A stretch of 64,000 bases of DNA. Origin: DASPKM01 sp035628135. GTDB lineage: Bacteria; Bacteroidota; Bacteroidia; Chitinophagales; Chitinophagaceae. Below the pieces are notes generated by a model, which made no database searches, was not told the origin of the DNA, and worked only from the letters and a program-made list of their open reading frames with translations. Of the stretch, positions 1 to 9,360 are shown in pieces. The stretch lies in the NCBI GenBank assembly GCA_035628135.1, contig DASPKM010000009.1, positions 1 to 64,000 on the forward strand, written 5' to 3'. How positions within the stretch are numbered: the first letter of the stretch is position 1; every line of letters starts with the position of its first letter. A program made the position numbers and the translations under genes.

Positions 1-1616
1 GGCAATTGCTTCCTGTCTACCTTGCCATTGATGTTCAGCGGGAACTCCTGCAACCATACAAAATAACCCGGCATCAACTGTTCATTCAGGGTTGCAGACA
101 GTTCCAGCCTCCATGCTTCTGCGGTGCGCTTCTGACCGGTATAGTAAGCTATCAGTTCCTGCCCGTACTCCTCGTCCTGGTGCACTACCAGCTCCACCTG
201 TTCGGTTCCTTCCACTTCCAGCACTGCTTTTCGCACTTCATTCAGCTCTACCCTCACCCCGTGTATCTTCACCTGCTCATCCTTTCTTCCCAATACCTCC
301 AGGCTTCCATCGCTGCGCCAGCGGCCGATATCGCCCGTGCGGCATACAATGTCCCTGCGGTCGCTTACCAATGGGTTCTGCACAAACATCGTTTCATTCA
401 GCGATTGATCCAGATAGCCCCGGGTCATAAAAGGCGTCTTGATATATATCTCGCCGATTTCGCCTTCTTCACACACTTCATCTTCGTTCAATACTGCCAG
501 CATGGTATTGCTGATAGGATATCCCACCGGTATCACCTCGCCCGCCTGCCATTCCTTCTGCTCTACGTGATAACAACTTTTTAGTATGGTTGTCTCCGTT
601 AGTCCATAGAGGTTGCTGATGCGGGCCGTAGTGCCGTTCACCTCCTTCCATTTTGTCACGTCGCGGCCAAACAGCCTTTCACCTGCCAGCACCACTTGTC
701 TAAGTCGCGGCAGGGGTTGTTGCAATGAGCGCGTGATGAGCCGGAACATCGAAGGAACGGTTTGCAATACCGTGGCATTAGGCAACCATTCTGCCAGCAG
801 TCCCATATTGCGGCGCCTGTGCGGCGACGGGATGCACAACGTAGCTCCCGCGCATAAGGCAGGTAAAATATCTTTCAGCGATGCATCGAAGGTAACGGGA
901 GCCAGCTGGCTGATGCGGTCGCCTTCGGTAATATTAAACTCACGTATATGCCAATGCACATAATGTGTCAGGCTGCGATGCGACCCCACAATGCCTTTGC
1001 CATTGCCGGTTGAACCCGAAGTATAAAAAATGTAATTCGCGGCTTCGTTGTCTATGTCAAGCGCCGGATTGTGAACGGGATATTGTGATAGCTTTTTTGT
1101 ACTGGTCTTATACGTTCCATCATTCTTTAATTCCAGCAGCTCCGGCTCAGGTTTTTCCATTCCTATCAGTCCGCCGCTGTCTATCTGCAATCCTCCGAGC
1201 AGGCTGTTATCGCTGCCGCCGAACAATAACAGGTTGGGTACCTGCGCCTGCACATCACCGAGCATTTGAATTACCTGATCGCGATGCTCACTAACGGCAA
1301 TGAGCACCTGTGGATTTGTTTCCCGGAACAATTGCTGCAATCGCCTGCGCGCAAACAGAATATCTGCCGGCACATATATACCACCAGCTTTAAAAATTGC
1401 GAGCATGCTGCTCACCAGTTGAATACCGGAGGGCAGCATGACCACTACGCTTTTATCGCGGCCAATGCCGAGACTTGTCAGCAGGTGCGACAATTGGTTG
1501 GATTGACTGTTCAGGGAACTGTAACTTATCTGTTCAGCTTCCTCTTCAATCGCGATCCTGTTCCCCAATGCCTCGGCCTGTTGTTCAAAAACAGTATGAA
1601 TAAGCCCGGAGATCAT
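1..1616 (-). CDS. Non-ribosomal peptide synthetase, adenylation domain (3' end outside window)
   Basis: The reverse strand stays open from an ATG at 1616 to the window edge (538 codons seen). The protein would activate an amino acid as acyl-AMP and load it on a carrier domain. Core motifs are in the right order: the P-loop-like YTSGSTGNGKG (about residues 195-205), NLYGLTETT (about 334), CRTGDIGRW (about 420), GRKDEQVKIHGVRVEL (about 435) and NGKVDRKQL at the cut end, after which a carrier domain is expected. The protein begins directly with the adenylation domain, with no condensation domain, as in an initiation module or a stand-alone loader. The usual Pro of the A3 core (TGxPKG) is Gly here. 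It lies downstream of an FtsX permease and a NusG paralogue on the same strand. Substrate is not predictable by eye. The family call is firm; the product is unknown. Confidence 0.93.
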   Translation of the reverse strand, partial: MISGLIHTVFEQQAEALGNRIAIEEEAEQISYSSLNSQSNQLSHLLTSLGIGRDKSVVVMLPSGIQLVSSMLAIFKAGGIYVPADILFARRRLQQLFRETNPQVLIAVSEHRDQVIQMLGDVQAQVPNLLLFGGSDNSLLGGLQIDSGGLIGMEKPEPELLELKNDGTYKTSTKKLSQYPVHNPALDIDNEAANYIFYTSGSTGNGKGIVGSHRSLTHYVHWHIREFNITEGDRISQLAPVTFDASLKDILPALCAGATLCIPSPHRRRNMGLLAEWLPNATVLQTVPSMFRLITRSLQQPLPRLRQVVLAGERLFGRDVTKWKEVNGTTARISNLYGLTETTILKSCYHVEQKEWQAGEVIPVGYPISNTMLAVLNEDEVCEEGEIGEIYIKTPFMTRGYLDQSLNETMFVQNPLVSDRRDIVCRTGDIGRWRSDGSLEVLGRKDEQVKIHGVRVELNEVRKAVLEVEGTEQVELVVHQDEEYGQELIAYYTGQKRTAEAWRLELSATLNEQLMPGYFVWLQEFPLNINGKVDRKQL

Positions 1617-1863
1617 TGAAAATATTTTAAAAGATAGGAGCGCGGGCCGCCGGAATGACAGACGCGCTAAGGGAAAGAGAGAAAAAGAAAAAAGGAGAAA
1701 ACGAATTGCTTTAGAAATAATCAGATGCTCGGCCAGTTAAATTTACTTAGCGGGCAACTTGTGCATTGGCCCGGCTGCGCCCGCGGAGCGATGGGGCAGC
1801 CTTGATTTGTTGTTCCTGTCTGCCGGCAGGTAAATTTTTGCATCAAGGCAAAAGAACAAAGGA
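1617..1863. other. Gap between the permease and the NRPS gene
   Basis: No coding region is seen. The gap has a purine-rich tract on the plus strand (about 1669-1705), read as a long pyrimidine run just upstream of the NRPS start. It also has nested inverted repeats at 1799-1849. Whether the NRPS gene has its own promoter or is read through from the permease cannot be decided here. Confidence 0.5.
1799..1849. repeat. Nested inverted repeat (hairpin/cruciform candidate)
   Basis: Outer arms GCCTTGAT (1799-1806) and ATCAAGGC (1842-1849) enclose the perfect 10-base palindrome CTGCCGGCAG (1820-1829). It lies just downstream of the permease stop codon and lacks a T-tract, so it is not a clear terminator. 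CTGCCGGCAG-like cores are seen in intergenic repeats of other bacteria; this assignment is a guess. Confidence 0.45.
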
Positions 1864-4326
1864 CTACTCATGTCGTATGCTCTTAACAGGATTCACCACG
1901 CACGCCTTCCATGCCTGCGCCGATACCGTAACAATGGCTACGATCAATACAAGGAGTATCGGCAATAAGAAGAGCCAGGGAGTAATGTTGATGCGGAACA
2001 CGTAATTCTGCAACCACAAATGCATCGCCAGCCAGGAGATTGGCCAGGCAACGAGCCCCGAAATGATGATCAGTCTTATAAAATCTTTTAAGATCATCAC
2101 CAATATGCTTACGCTGGATGCACCCAACACCTTCCTGATACCGATCTCCCTGATTTTTTGCATGCTGGTAAACAGCGAAAGTCCCAGCAGGCCCAGGCAA
2201 CCTACAAAAATGGCAAACCCAGCAAACAGCCCGAATATCTTATTGAACTGCAGGTCTTGCTTGTACTGCTGGTTAAAAAATTCATCCAGGAAGAAATATT
2301 CATATGGGCTTGCAGGGAACAATGCCTTGTATTTTCCTTCGATGGTATTGATAACGCGGCTGATGTTGTTGCTGTTCAGCTTCACGGAAAAATATTCTAT
2401 GGCAGAACCATCTTCCAGCCTGAAGATGATCGGCGTGAAAGCTTCTTTCAAAGACTTCTGGTGAAAGTTCTGCAATACGCCCGTTATCTTATGCTCGAAC
2501 AGGCGCCCGCTTCCATTTTTGTCAACGATGATTTGTCCCACGGCCGATTTGTTATCGGGAAAGCCCAGTGATTTTACTGCCGCTTCGTTCACCATGATCG
2601 GAATGTACGGGGTTGGCTTTGCGCTGTCGGTATTCATGGATCGGTTGAGTGCAAAGGCCTCGCCGGCCACTACTTTAATATTGAATTGCTTGATGAACTC
2701 AGGGCCAATGGAGAACGTGGAGTACAGGTTACCTTGCTTGCCCAGGTCTTCTACCCTGTTACGATAAGGCCGCGTCCAGTCGATTTCCTGCCCCGGTATG
2801 CTGGATGACGAAGTAACGCTGGTAATGCCTGTATTGGCCACCAGCTCGGTCTGGAAGGTTTGCAGCTTCTGGTAAAATGCTGTTTCATCGCCCTGGGTTT
2901 CCAACGCGGGATCGGGCGCTGCAACGATCACCGTTTGCGACATGTTCATGCCCAGGTCTGTATTGCGCATGTAGTTCACCTGCCGGTAAATGGTAAAGGT
3001 TACAATCATCAATATGATGGAAACAGTAAATTGGAATATTACTAATCCCTTCCTGATGCCGATGCCTTTACTGGATATGGGCAGCTTGCCGGTGAGCACT
3101 TCCACCGGTTTATATCCTGACAAGAAAGATGCGGGATAAAAACCTGATATAAAAGCGCTGAGACCGACGCATATCACCAGCACGGTCCAGAACAAGGGGC
3201 TCGTCCAGAAAGTATACGGCACGTTCACGCCCGTTAACTGGTTAAATAGGTTATGGGCCAGCAGGGCCATCCCTATGGCAATGATCACTGCGATGATGTT
3301 CAGCAGCAGCGATTCGAAAAAGAATTGCTGCAATAAGTTCTTGCGCAATGTGCCGAACACCTTGCGCAATCCAACTTCCTTTGCGCGCTCTATGGCCTTT
3401 ACGGTAGAAAGGTTGATATAGTTTACGTATGCAATGAACAGGATAAGCACCGCTATCAAAACGAGGAACCACACCAGCTTGCCATTGCCGCCTTCCGTTT
3501 CGCCTGTGAAATCAGAATACAAATGAATATCTTTTAGCGGCTGCAACGACAACACGATCTTGGAGGCGCTTGTCTTTGTTTTATCGGTATGCTTCTCCAG
3601 CACGTCGGCCATTTTTGCTTCCACTGCCTTGGGATCGGTGCCGGGAGCTAGCTGGAGGTAAGTATAATCATCGGGATAGGACCAGGAGCCCGGACCTCTT
3701 TTCTTTGATACCAGGAAATCGAATTTGATGTGCGAGTTGGGCGGTATGTCCTTGCAAACGCCTCTGACGGTCGCAATAATGTCCAGGCCCTGGTTATGGT
3801 TTCTTAGCCTGAATGTTTTACCCATTGGGCTTGCTGAACCGAAATATTTTTTCGCGGAGCTTTCGGTCATGACCATTGAGTTGGGCTCGCTCATCACCGA
3901 GGGCGTGCCCTCCTTTAGCTTGAAACTGAAGATCTCCAGGAAGGAATCGTCCACTATAAATACCCGCGACTCCCTGTAAGTAACCTGGTTACTTTGCGGG
4001 TCCGCCGCGGAAAAAATGCACTCCATCGGGAGGAAGGAGGTTTCTTTCTGAACTTCGGGGAACTCCCGCTTCATGGTGCGGCCCATGGCGGGGAAGGTAG
4101 TAGCCAGCTTTTCAACCAGTTGACCTTCCTGGTACCGTTCGTGGGTGATGCGGTAGATATGGTCGCGGTTTACATGGAACTTATCGAAGCTAAGTTCAAA
4201 GACCACGTATTGCAGGATCAGCAGGCATACGCACATTCCTATTGCCAATCCAAATACATTGATGAGGGAGAACAGCTTATGCTTCGCGAGGTTGCGCCAG
4301 GCAATCAGTAAATAATTTTTAAACAT
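1864..4326 (-). CDS. FtsX/MacB-type ABC transporter permease
   Basis: The 820-residue protein begins with a first membrane segment near residues 20-42 (FSLINVFGLAIGMCVCLLIL), followed by a periplasmic MacB-core domain. An FtsX block with three membrane segments lies at about 285-430, where ERAKEVGLRKVFG marks the cytoplasmic coupling region. A second copy of the plan starts near residue 430, and a second coupling motif, KIREIGIRKVLGAS, occurs near 735. This tandem, fused architecture is usual for Bacteroidota permeases that pair with a separate LolD/MacB-like ATPase. No ATPase gene is adjacent. Such permeases use ATP hydrolysis for mechanotransmission across the periplasm, moving lipoproteins, peptides or drugs. 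Placement between a NusG paralogue and an NRPS gene suggests export of, or immunity to, the peptide product; this is inference. Confidence 0.9.
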   Translation of the reverse strand: MFKNYLLIAWRNLAKHKLFSLINVFGLAIGMCVCLLILQYVVFELSFDKFHVNRDHIYRITHERYQEGQLVEKLATTFPAMGRTMKREFPEVQKETSFLPMECIFSAADPQSNQVTYRESRVFIVDDSFLEIFSFKLKEGTPSVMSEPNSMVMTESSAKKYFGSASPMGKTFRLRNHNQGLDIIATVRGVCKDIPPNSHIKFDFLVSKKRGPGSWSYPDDYTYLQLAPGTDPKAVEAKMADVLEKHTDKTKTSASKIVLSLQPLKDIHLYSDFTGETEGGNGKLVWFLVLIAVLILFIAYVNYINLSTVKAIERAKEVGLRKVFGTLRKNLLQQFFFESLLLNIIAVIIAIGMALLAHNLFNQLTGVNVPYTFWTSPLFWTVLVICVGLSAFISGFYPASFLSGYKPVEVLTGKLPISSKGIGIRKGLVIFQFTVSIILMIVTFTIYRQVNYMRNTDLGMNMSQTVIVAAPDPALETQGDETAFYQKLQTFQTELVANTGITSVTSSSSIPGQEIDWTRPYRNRVEDLGKQGNLYSTFSIGPEFIKQFNIKVVAGEAFALNRSMNTDSAKPTPYIPIMVNEAAVKSLGFPDNKSAVGQIIVDKNGSGRLFEHKITGVLQNFHQKSLKEAFTPIIFRLEDGSAIEYFSVKLNSNNISRVINTIEGKYKALFPASPYEYFFLDEFFNQQYKQDLQFNKIFGLFAGFAIFVGCLGLLGLSLFTSMQKIREIGIRKVLGASSVSILVMILKDFIRLIIISGLVAWPISWLAMHLWLQNYVFRINITPWLFLLPILLVLIVAIVTVSAQAWKACVVNPVKSIRHE

Positions 4327-4343
4327 GTGACAAGTATTGAGGA

Positions 4344-4375
4344 CCGGGATGGCCGTTGTGCTGCCATGCTCCCGG
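4344..4375 (-). repeat. Hairpin between nusG-like gene and permease
   Basis: CCGGGATGGC (4344-4353) can pair with GCCA and TCCCGG (4363-4375) with one small bulge. There is no T-tract on the minus strand, so it may be an RNA processing or pausing structure in the leader of the permease gene rather than a terminator. Confidence 0.35.
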
Positions 4376-4423
4376 GGATTCGGTATGATAAGTTAGGAAG
4401 AAAAATAGAAGATAAAAAGATTT

Positions 4424-4936
4424 TCAGGCAGAAATTGCCAGAAGGTCCTCTGCTGGCATAGTAAGAAGCAGGTTCCTCTGCAGTAAATTTACCCTTATCA
4501 GTATTTTTTGCCCGCCGTTTATGCGTACTATTTCGCAGGAAAGACCCGTAAGGGGACCGCGTTGGATAAACAGCTGCTGGCCGGGCTGGAAATACTCCGA
4601 GGACACTTCTACATCCTTACCGTGTTCTGCTATGAGTTGTATGTTGGAGATGATGGATTCGCTGACCCTCACCACTTCTTTTCCGAAGCGTACGTAGTGC
4701 AGTACGCCTTCTATGTCGAGCCCTGAATTATAATGGAGCATGCTTTCCAGGTACACGAACACATAAGAAGGGAAAAGCGGCGCTTCAATAAACCGTTTGC
4801 GATCGCACCAGGTGCGCAACGTCTTGGTTACAGGGAGGTAGCCTTTGATGTTGAGTTCCGAGAGTCTGCGTGATACTGTTTTTTCGTGGCGAGGTCTAGT
4901 ATACATCACGTACCATCCCGCTTTAAATTTATTCAT
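4424..4936 (-). CDS. UpxY-type NusG paralogue (specialised antiterminator)
   Basis: The 170-residue protein opens with GWYVMYTRPRHEKTV, the NusG N-terminal (NGN) signature, followed by FPSYVFVY (about residues 58-65). It ends in a KOW-like segment (GPLTGLSCEIVRINGGQKILIRV, about 127-150). It is shorter and more divergent than housekeeping NusG. Relatives (UpxY, RfaH, LoaP) bind elongating RNA polymerase and suppress termination in long capsule, polysaccharide or antibiotic operons, usually the operon they head. Here it is the first gene of a minus-strand series leading to an FtsX permease and an NRPS gene, which fits control of that cluster. The 577-base upstream gap could hold its promoter. 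Family assignment is confident; the target operon is inferred from position. Confidence 0.88.
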   Translation of the reverse strand: MNKFKAGWYVMYTRPRHEKTVSRRLSELNIKGYLPVTKTLRTWCDRKRFIEAPLFPSYVFVYLESMLHYNSGLDIEGVLHYVRFGKEVVRVSESIISNIQLIAEHGKDVEVSSEYFQPGQQLFIQRGPLTGLSCEIVRINGGQKILIRVNLLQRNLLLTMPAEDLLAISA

Positions 4937-5513
4937 CGTACGATTTTTTTTTCGATCTGATGCGGTGCCTTGTCTTATAGCAAAAATTCTTCAGTACCCA
5001 GCGGAAAGATTACCGGGCAAAGCTATCGCTGATGTGAGTCCATTGCTTACATCCGCTAAAAAACCACGCTTGAGAGACAGAATACAGTACAGCAAAGCTG
5101 AGCAACTCAGCAAGTGCAACTAATCATTAAGCCGGAAGCCGAATCCACAAATGCGAGGAAAATCAAAGAAGGGATTTCAAGGATTGGTTTTTGGGGGGCA
5201 ACCAAATTACAATCAAAAAATGCGAAACATATTAGTACTACTACTAAAATTCATTGCGGATTTTACTAAAAAATAAATTGCACAGGCTTAATACGCACAT
5301 CAACTATATATTGTAACTTTCTATATAAACCTGGCATTAACCTTAAATTGATTCCTATGCACATTAGAACCTTTCCTGGCCGCCATACGCGCGGAGCATT
5401 ATGCTTTTCCTTCCACTTCCAGCCTCCTCCTTAAGCAAAAAGCAACCTTTCCGCTGAATTTTACGGTTAAGAATGGATGATCTAGCAAGCGAATAACCTT
5501 AAACACTTACGCT
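4937..5513. other. Divergent intergenic region between nusG-like gene and response regulator
   Basis: No convincing gene is seen; the short plus-strand frame running from the NusG gene to 5123 has no recognisable product. The left part holds the leader of the NusG-like gene. The right part is AT-rich (about 5210-5350) and includes the near-palindrome around TTAGTACTACTACTAA near 5230. It would carry the promoters of both divergent genes. No exact TAnnTTTG box stands out. Confidence 0.5.
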
Positions 5514-6188
5514 ATGGAAGTAATTAATTTGGCTATTGTCGACGATCATATACTTTTCCGGCGCACTTTGGTACATTATCTGTCAGAACAGAAAAATTTA
5601 CGCATCTCCGTACAAGCTTCTGAAACACTGGAACTTCTTCACAAACTGAAAGCTAACCCTGTTGAAATACTGCTGATGGATATATCATTGCCCCCGCTGG
5701 ACGGTGTTGACGCCCTTCAAATAATACGTTACGAATATCCTGACATGAAGATACTGGTGCTTTCCATGTGCAACGACCTGGACCTTATCAGCAATTTATT
5801 GGACCTGGGCATTCATGGTTTTATTTCAAAAGGCGATGAACCCGAGGACCTGGTCAACGCCATTACCGCCATTTCCGAGAACAAGATCTATCACACACGC
5901 CTTTTTACCGAAGCGCTGTTCCGCAGCAAGCAGCAGCACAACAGGAACGACAATCACAAACAGGTGACCCTGAACGAAAGAGAGAAAAAAATCCTGCAAT
6001 TGCTGTGGGAAGAAAAGAGTAATAAGGACATAGCTGATGAACTGTTCCTGAGCATACGTTCAGTGGAAAAGATCAGGCAGGACATGAAGGACAAGATTGG
6101 TGTTAAATCAACCATCGGCCTGATCAAGTTCGCGCTTCAGAAACAGATATTGGAAACGAGAAGAACAAATTCTAATGTGAAGATGTGA
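5514..6188 (+). CDS. NarL/FixJ-type response regulator (orphan)
   Basis: A 224-residue protein with an N-terminal receiver domain: acidic pair in AIVDDH, phospho-acceptor Asp56 in LLMDISLP, and conserved Lys in FISKGDEP near 106. A C-terminal LuxR-type helix-turn-helix occupies about 145-210 (LNEREKKILQLLWEEKSNKDIADELFLS begins it). It would bind DNA when phosphorylated. No histidine kinase is adjacent. It is divergent from the NusG/permease/NRPS series and converges, two bases apart, with the exporter gene downstream. It may regulate either neighbour; nothing in the sequence decides this. The recognition region, SIRSVEKIRQDMKDKIGV, is somewhat divergent from the usual SxxTVxxH pattern. Confidence 0.93.
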   Translation: MEVINLAIVDDHILFRRTLVHYLSEQKNLRISVQASETLELLHKLKANPVEILLMDISLPPLDGVDALQIIRYEYPDMKILVLSMCNDLDLISNLLDLGIHGFISKGDEPEDLVNAITAISENKIYHTRLFTEALFRSKQQHNRNDNHKQVTLNEREKKILQLLWEEKSNKDIADELFLSIRSVEKIRQDMKDKIGVKSTIGLIKFALQKQILETRRTNSNVKM

Positions 6189-6190
6189 GT

Positions 6191-7924
6191 TCACGTCTTT
6201 ACATTTTCTCCTATTTGCTGACGCCACATGGCATAATACAATCCCTTTTCGGCAAGGAGTGTATCGTGCGTGCCGGTTTCTGTTATATTTCCTTTTTCAA
6301 GTACATAGATACGGTCGGCGTGAATGATGGTGGAAAGCCGGTGCGCTATCAGGATGGTAATGCGTTCGCGTTGCAGCGATATGTCGCGGATGGCAGAGGC
6401 CACTTCTTCTTCCGTAAGAGAATCCAGGGCCGACGTAGCTTCATCAAAAATCAGCATGCGCGGGTGTCGCAGCAAAGCCCTTGCAATGGCAACCCTTTGT
6501 TTTTCTCCGCCTGATAATTTCAACCCTCCTTCCCCGATCATGGTCTCGATGCCCTTGTTTGATAATATGAGCTTGCTACAACCAGCCTTGTTCAAGGCTT
6601 GTTTTACTTCCTCGTCACTGGCATGAGGATTTGCAAACAACAGGTTTTCCTTGATAGTACCTGCAAACAACTGGGGGTCCTGCGTAACCAATCCTATTTG
6701 CGTACGCAGCGAATCGATGTTGATGTCCCTTGCATTGACGCCATTATAAAGAATGTCGCCGGTTTGTGGCTTGTACAATCCAAGCAATAGTTTCACCATG
6801 GTGGTTTTGCCCGCGCCGGAGGGCCCGGCAAACGCAATGGTCTCTCCCTGCTTTACGCCAAAGCTGATACCTGATAAAGTAAGCTGTTGTGAAGTTTTAT
6901 GCCGGAAACTTACGTCCTTGAACCGAAGTTCGGTTATACCTGCCATTTGCGTCGCTTCATGCAGTATCGGCTCGGGTATCTTGCTCATTAAATTTTTGAA
7001 GTTCTCCAGCGAGGCCTGTGTTTCCCGGTATACTACCACGATAAAGCTGATGCCGTGAAACGGCGCAAAAATGAGGTTTGCATAAAATGTAAGCGTTACC
7101 AATTTGCCCGCACTAACCTCTGTTCTGAAGACAAGCCACAGCAGCGTAAAAAGCGTGGCCATGCGCAGCACATAAATAAAAGCGCCCTGCACAATGTTGA
7201 ACCTGCGCACGTTCCGGGTGTTTTGTAACCGCAGGCTTAATATCTTATTGGTATTGGTGCTGAACTTGCCTTCTTCCTGCCGCGTGAGGCCCAGGCTTTT
7301 TACAAGGCTGATATTGCGCAGCGATTCGGTAACGGAGCCCGCAAGCGACGCCATTTCGCGCACCACCGATTGCTGTATGTACTTAATGCGCCTGCTAAGG
7401 ATGCCCGCCAGCACCACTAATATCGCCACCCCTATCACGTACACAGGCAATATGGCCCAATGAATATTGATGGAATAAATGCAAACGAAGATCACGGACA
7501 CCAGAATGCTGAATGCATTGTTGATGATGGCGTGCGTAAACCGCTCCGCATCCGTTTCAGCCTGCTGCAATATGCTGATGGCCTCGCCGCTACGCTCCTC
7601 TTCCAGTTCGGGATAAGGCAGCTTCAATAATTGGCGTACGCCATCGGTGTACAATCTTGCGCCAAGCTTTTGCACCACCGCTTTTACAAAATAATCCTGG
7701 AACACTTTTGCCAGCCCCCCGGCAATGCTAACGGCCAGCATCAGGCCAAGATAATAAAGTACGCCGTTGTAATCGGCGTTTTGCGGATTTGCCGCGTATT
7801 TATCGATGATAATGCCCAGGAAATGAGGATCGAGCATGAGGCAAACCTGGCCGACCGCGCCAAAAAGGAGCGATACCAGCACCAACCATTTGTAGGGCTT
7901 TATGTAGGCCAATAACAGCTTCAA
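6191..7924 (-). CDS. ABC exporter, fused permease/ATPase (MsbA/LmrA type)
   Basis: The 577-residue half-transporter has six membrane segments in the first 310 residues, then a nucleotide-binding domain. The latter shows Walker A GPSGAGKTTMVKLLLG (about 368-383), Q-loop VTQDPQLF, signature LSGGEKQRVAIARALL, Walker B MLIFDEATSALD and H-loop AHRLST. It should work as a homodimer at the inner membrane, exporting lipids, peptides or drugs. Substrate cannot be read from sequence. It converges with the response-regulator gene, with stop codons almost touching, and is followed upstream by a PAP2 gene on the same strand. A role in exporting the nearby NRPS product is possible but unsupported. Confidence 0.93.
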   Translation of the reverse strand: MKLLLAYIKPYKWLVLVSLLFGAVGQVCLMLDPHFLGIIIDKYAANPQNADYNGVLYYLGLMLAVSIAGGLAKVFQDYFVKAVVQKLGARLYTDGVRQLLKLPYPELEEERSGEAISILQQAETDAERFTHAIINNAFSILVSVIFVCIYSINIHWAILPVYVIGVAILVVLAGILSRRIKYIQQSVVREMASLAGSVTESLRNISLVKSLGLTRQEEGKFSTNTNKILSLRLQNTRNVRRFNIVQGAFIYVLRMATLFTLLWLVFRTEVSAGKLVTLTFYANLIFAPFHGISFIVVVYRETQASLENFKNLMSKIPEPILHEATQMAGITELRFKDVSFRHKTSQQLTLSGISFGVKQGETIAFAGPSGAGKTTMVKLLLGLYKPQTGDILYNGVNARDINIDSLRTQIGLVTQDPQLFAGTIKENLLFANPHASDEEVKQALNKAGCSKLILSNKGIETMIGEGGLKLSGGEKQRVAIARALLRHPRMLIFDEATSALDSLTEEEVASAIRDISLQRERITILIAHRLSTIIHADRIYVLEKGNITETGTHDTLLAEKGLYYAMWRQQIGENVKT

Positions 7925-8008
7925 TACTCTGGGGTTTGACTTAATGGGTTTTGGCCGGCAGCCATAACCGCATCAAGATACACATCATTGGCCCTTAATT
8001 CAAATCGT

Positions 8009-8932
8009 CTATTTAAATCTGTAGGTAAGGATCAAACCATGAGAAGCGCCGGAATATGGGCGAATGCTCAGGTTAGCATCTTTAAACTGTTTGTTCTTAT
8101 GAAAATGCGGAACCAGTATACCTGTTAACGGTCCAAGAATGGAACCGGCCACCAGGTCCGATGGAAAGTGCTTGCCCGCTTTGTATCGTAGGTAGGCTGT
8201 TGTAACCGTTGCGGCGGTAGCCGCGGTATAAAACACCCATTTTGCTTTTGAATCCGGGTGGTAATCTGAATACACCTTTGCCACAAAGAAGGTCATGCTG
8301 CCCACCAGGGCGGGATGCCCGCCAATGAACGAGTTTTTGGCATTACCGCTGGTACGTTCGTGCATGGGCGCTGCGCTGTTGTAGGCCAGGGGCCTGTAAC
8401 GGTCTATCAGGTGCGCCGAGCCGGTATAATAGATACCGGTCACTGCCATGGTCTCCCACCATACCAGGAACACCTTGCCGAAATCCTTGCGCACCTTTCC
8501 ATCCAATAACATAAACAATACGGGCACCGGCATAGAACCATAAAATAATGCGTCGCTGGTTTTGTCGGCGCCTTCGTCGTAATTGTCAGCGGCTGCGCGG
8601 TCGAAACCATTGATATCGCTTTTGCGCAGGCTTAGTATCCGTGCTTCCGGCGAGGAAGGCTTATTGTATATCTGGCTGAAACCATATAATGACCAGGCTG
8701 TGCCCGCGGCTATGATGGGAAGATCGATGGCCGGTTTTATTTTGTATACGGATCCCTTTCTTTCAGGTTTGGAGACCTGAAACGAATCGGTGTGAAGCTC
8801 CAAGGTATCCGTAAGCGAAACGGTTACCAGCGAATCCTGGGCTTTGCGGCTGGTATCGGTCTGGCCATTGCCTGCCATCCAGGCTGCAACAGCTATCATG
8901 AAGGCGAAAATCTTTTTCATCGAGGTAAACAT
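8009..8932 (-). CDS. PAP2-family phosphatase, exported
   Basis: A 307-residue protein with a signal peptide (FAFMIAVAAWMAGNGQ). The ATG at 8920 (MKKIF) is an equally good start. The three phosphatase motifs are present in modified form: RYRPLAY for motif 1, GGHPA in place of the usual PSGH, and RYKAGKHFPSD, which fits R-x5-H-x3-D, for motif 3. The family hydrolyses lipid phosphates or pyrophosphates such as phosphatidate or undecaprenyl pyrophosphate on the outer face of the inner membrane. The replacement of Ser by Gly in motif 2 is tolerated in parts of the family. A second, unrelated PAP2 protein lies at 44460-45164. Substrate is unknown. Confidence 0.85.
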   Translation of the reverse strand: MFTSMKKIFAFMIAVAAWMAGNGQTDTSRKAQDSLVTVSLTDTLELHTDSFQVSKPERKGSVYKIKPAIDLPIIAAGTAWSLYGFSQIYNKPSSPEARILSLRKSDINGFDRAAADNYDEGADKTSDALFYGSMPVPVLFMLLDGKVRKDFGKVFLVWWETMAVTGIYYTGSAHLIDRYRPLAYNSAAPMHERTSGNAKNSFIGGHPALVGSMTFFVAKVYSDYHPDSKAKWVFYTAATAATVTTAYLRYKAGKHFPSDLVAGSILGPLTGILVPHFHKNKQFKDANLSIRPYSGASHGLILTYRFK

Positions 8933-9142
8933 TTTTGCGGATTTATGTGTCCGGTTGTTTAATTGATATTCAAATTATAAGCCAGCGGGCCATTTTTGCC
9001 CACCACTCCAGCCGGCCGGCAGGCCATGTCGGGCACACATCATTGATAATCAAAAGGTAATCCTGCTAGTACCGTGGCCACTTCCCCACAATTGGTACCC
9101 ACAAAGAGCGGCATGAAATTTCAGGGATGATATATAAAATGA

Positions 9143-9355
9143 ATGATTATGGGACGAAATACAGGCAAACGCCACAGTACGCAGGACCAGCAGGATACCG
9201 GTCATAAAGCCAGCAAAGAACACAGTTCTACCGGGGGCAGCGGCCGGGATATGGGCGGCGACAACCAATCCGAGCGGGCACGCAACCAGGGAAAGGAAGG
9301 CGGGGCAAAGGCCGGCAAAAGCCGCCGGTCAGGAAGTTCGCACGAGAAAGACTAG
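9143..9355 (+). CDS. Small, highly polar, probably disordered protein
   Basis: A 70-residue frame rich in Gly, Ser, Lys, Arg, Asp and Gln with almost no hydrophobic residues. It is followed within 6 bases by a 9-bp perfect hairpin (9361-9386), which supports a real plus-strand transcript. An internal ATG at 9149 (MGRNTG) may be the true start. Composition recalls small glycine- and lysine-rich stress-induced proteins, but no KGG-type motif repeat is clear, so I give no function. The CBS-domain gene follows on the same strand 91 bases later. Confidence is limited by low complexity. Confidence 0.55.
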   Translation: MIMGRNTGKRHSTQDQQDTGHKASKEHSSTGGSGRDMGGDNQSERARNQGKEGGAKAGKSRRSGSSHEKD

Positions 9356-9360
9356 TTGAT

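Noticed and set aside
6..1619. Plus-strand open frames overlapping the NRPS gene
   Set aside because: They are antisense to an adenylation domain with all core motifs; their own translations show low-complexity, Cys/His-rich sequence and no domain.
4845..5123. A 92-codon plus-strand frame in the NusG leader
   Set aside because: It starts inside the NusG gene in antisense and has no domain or promoter evidence.
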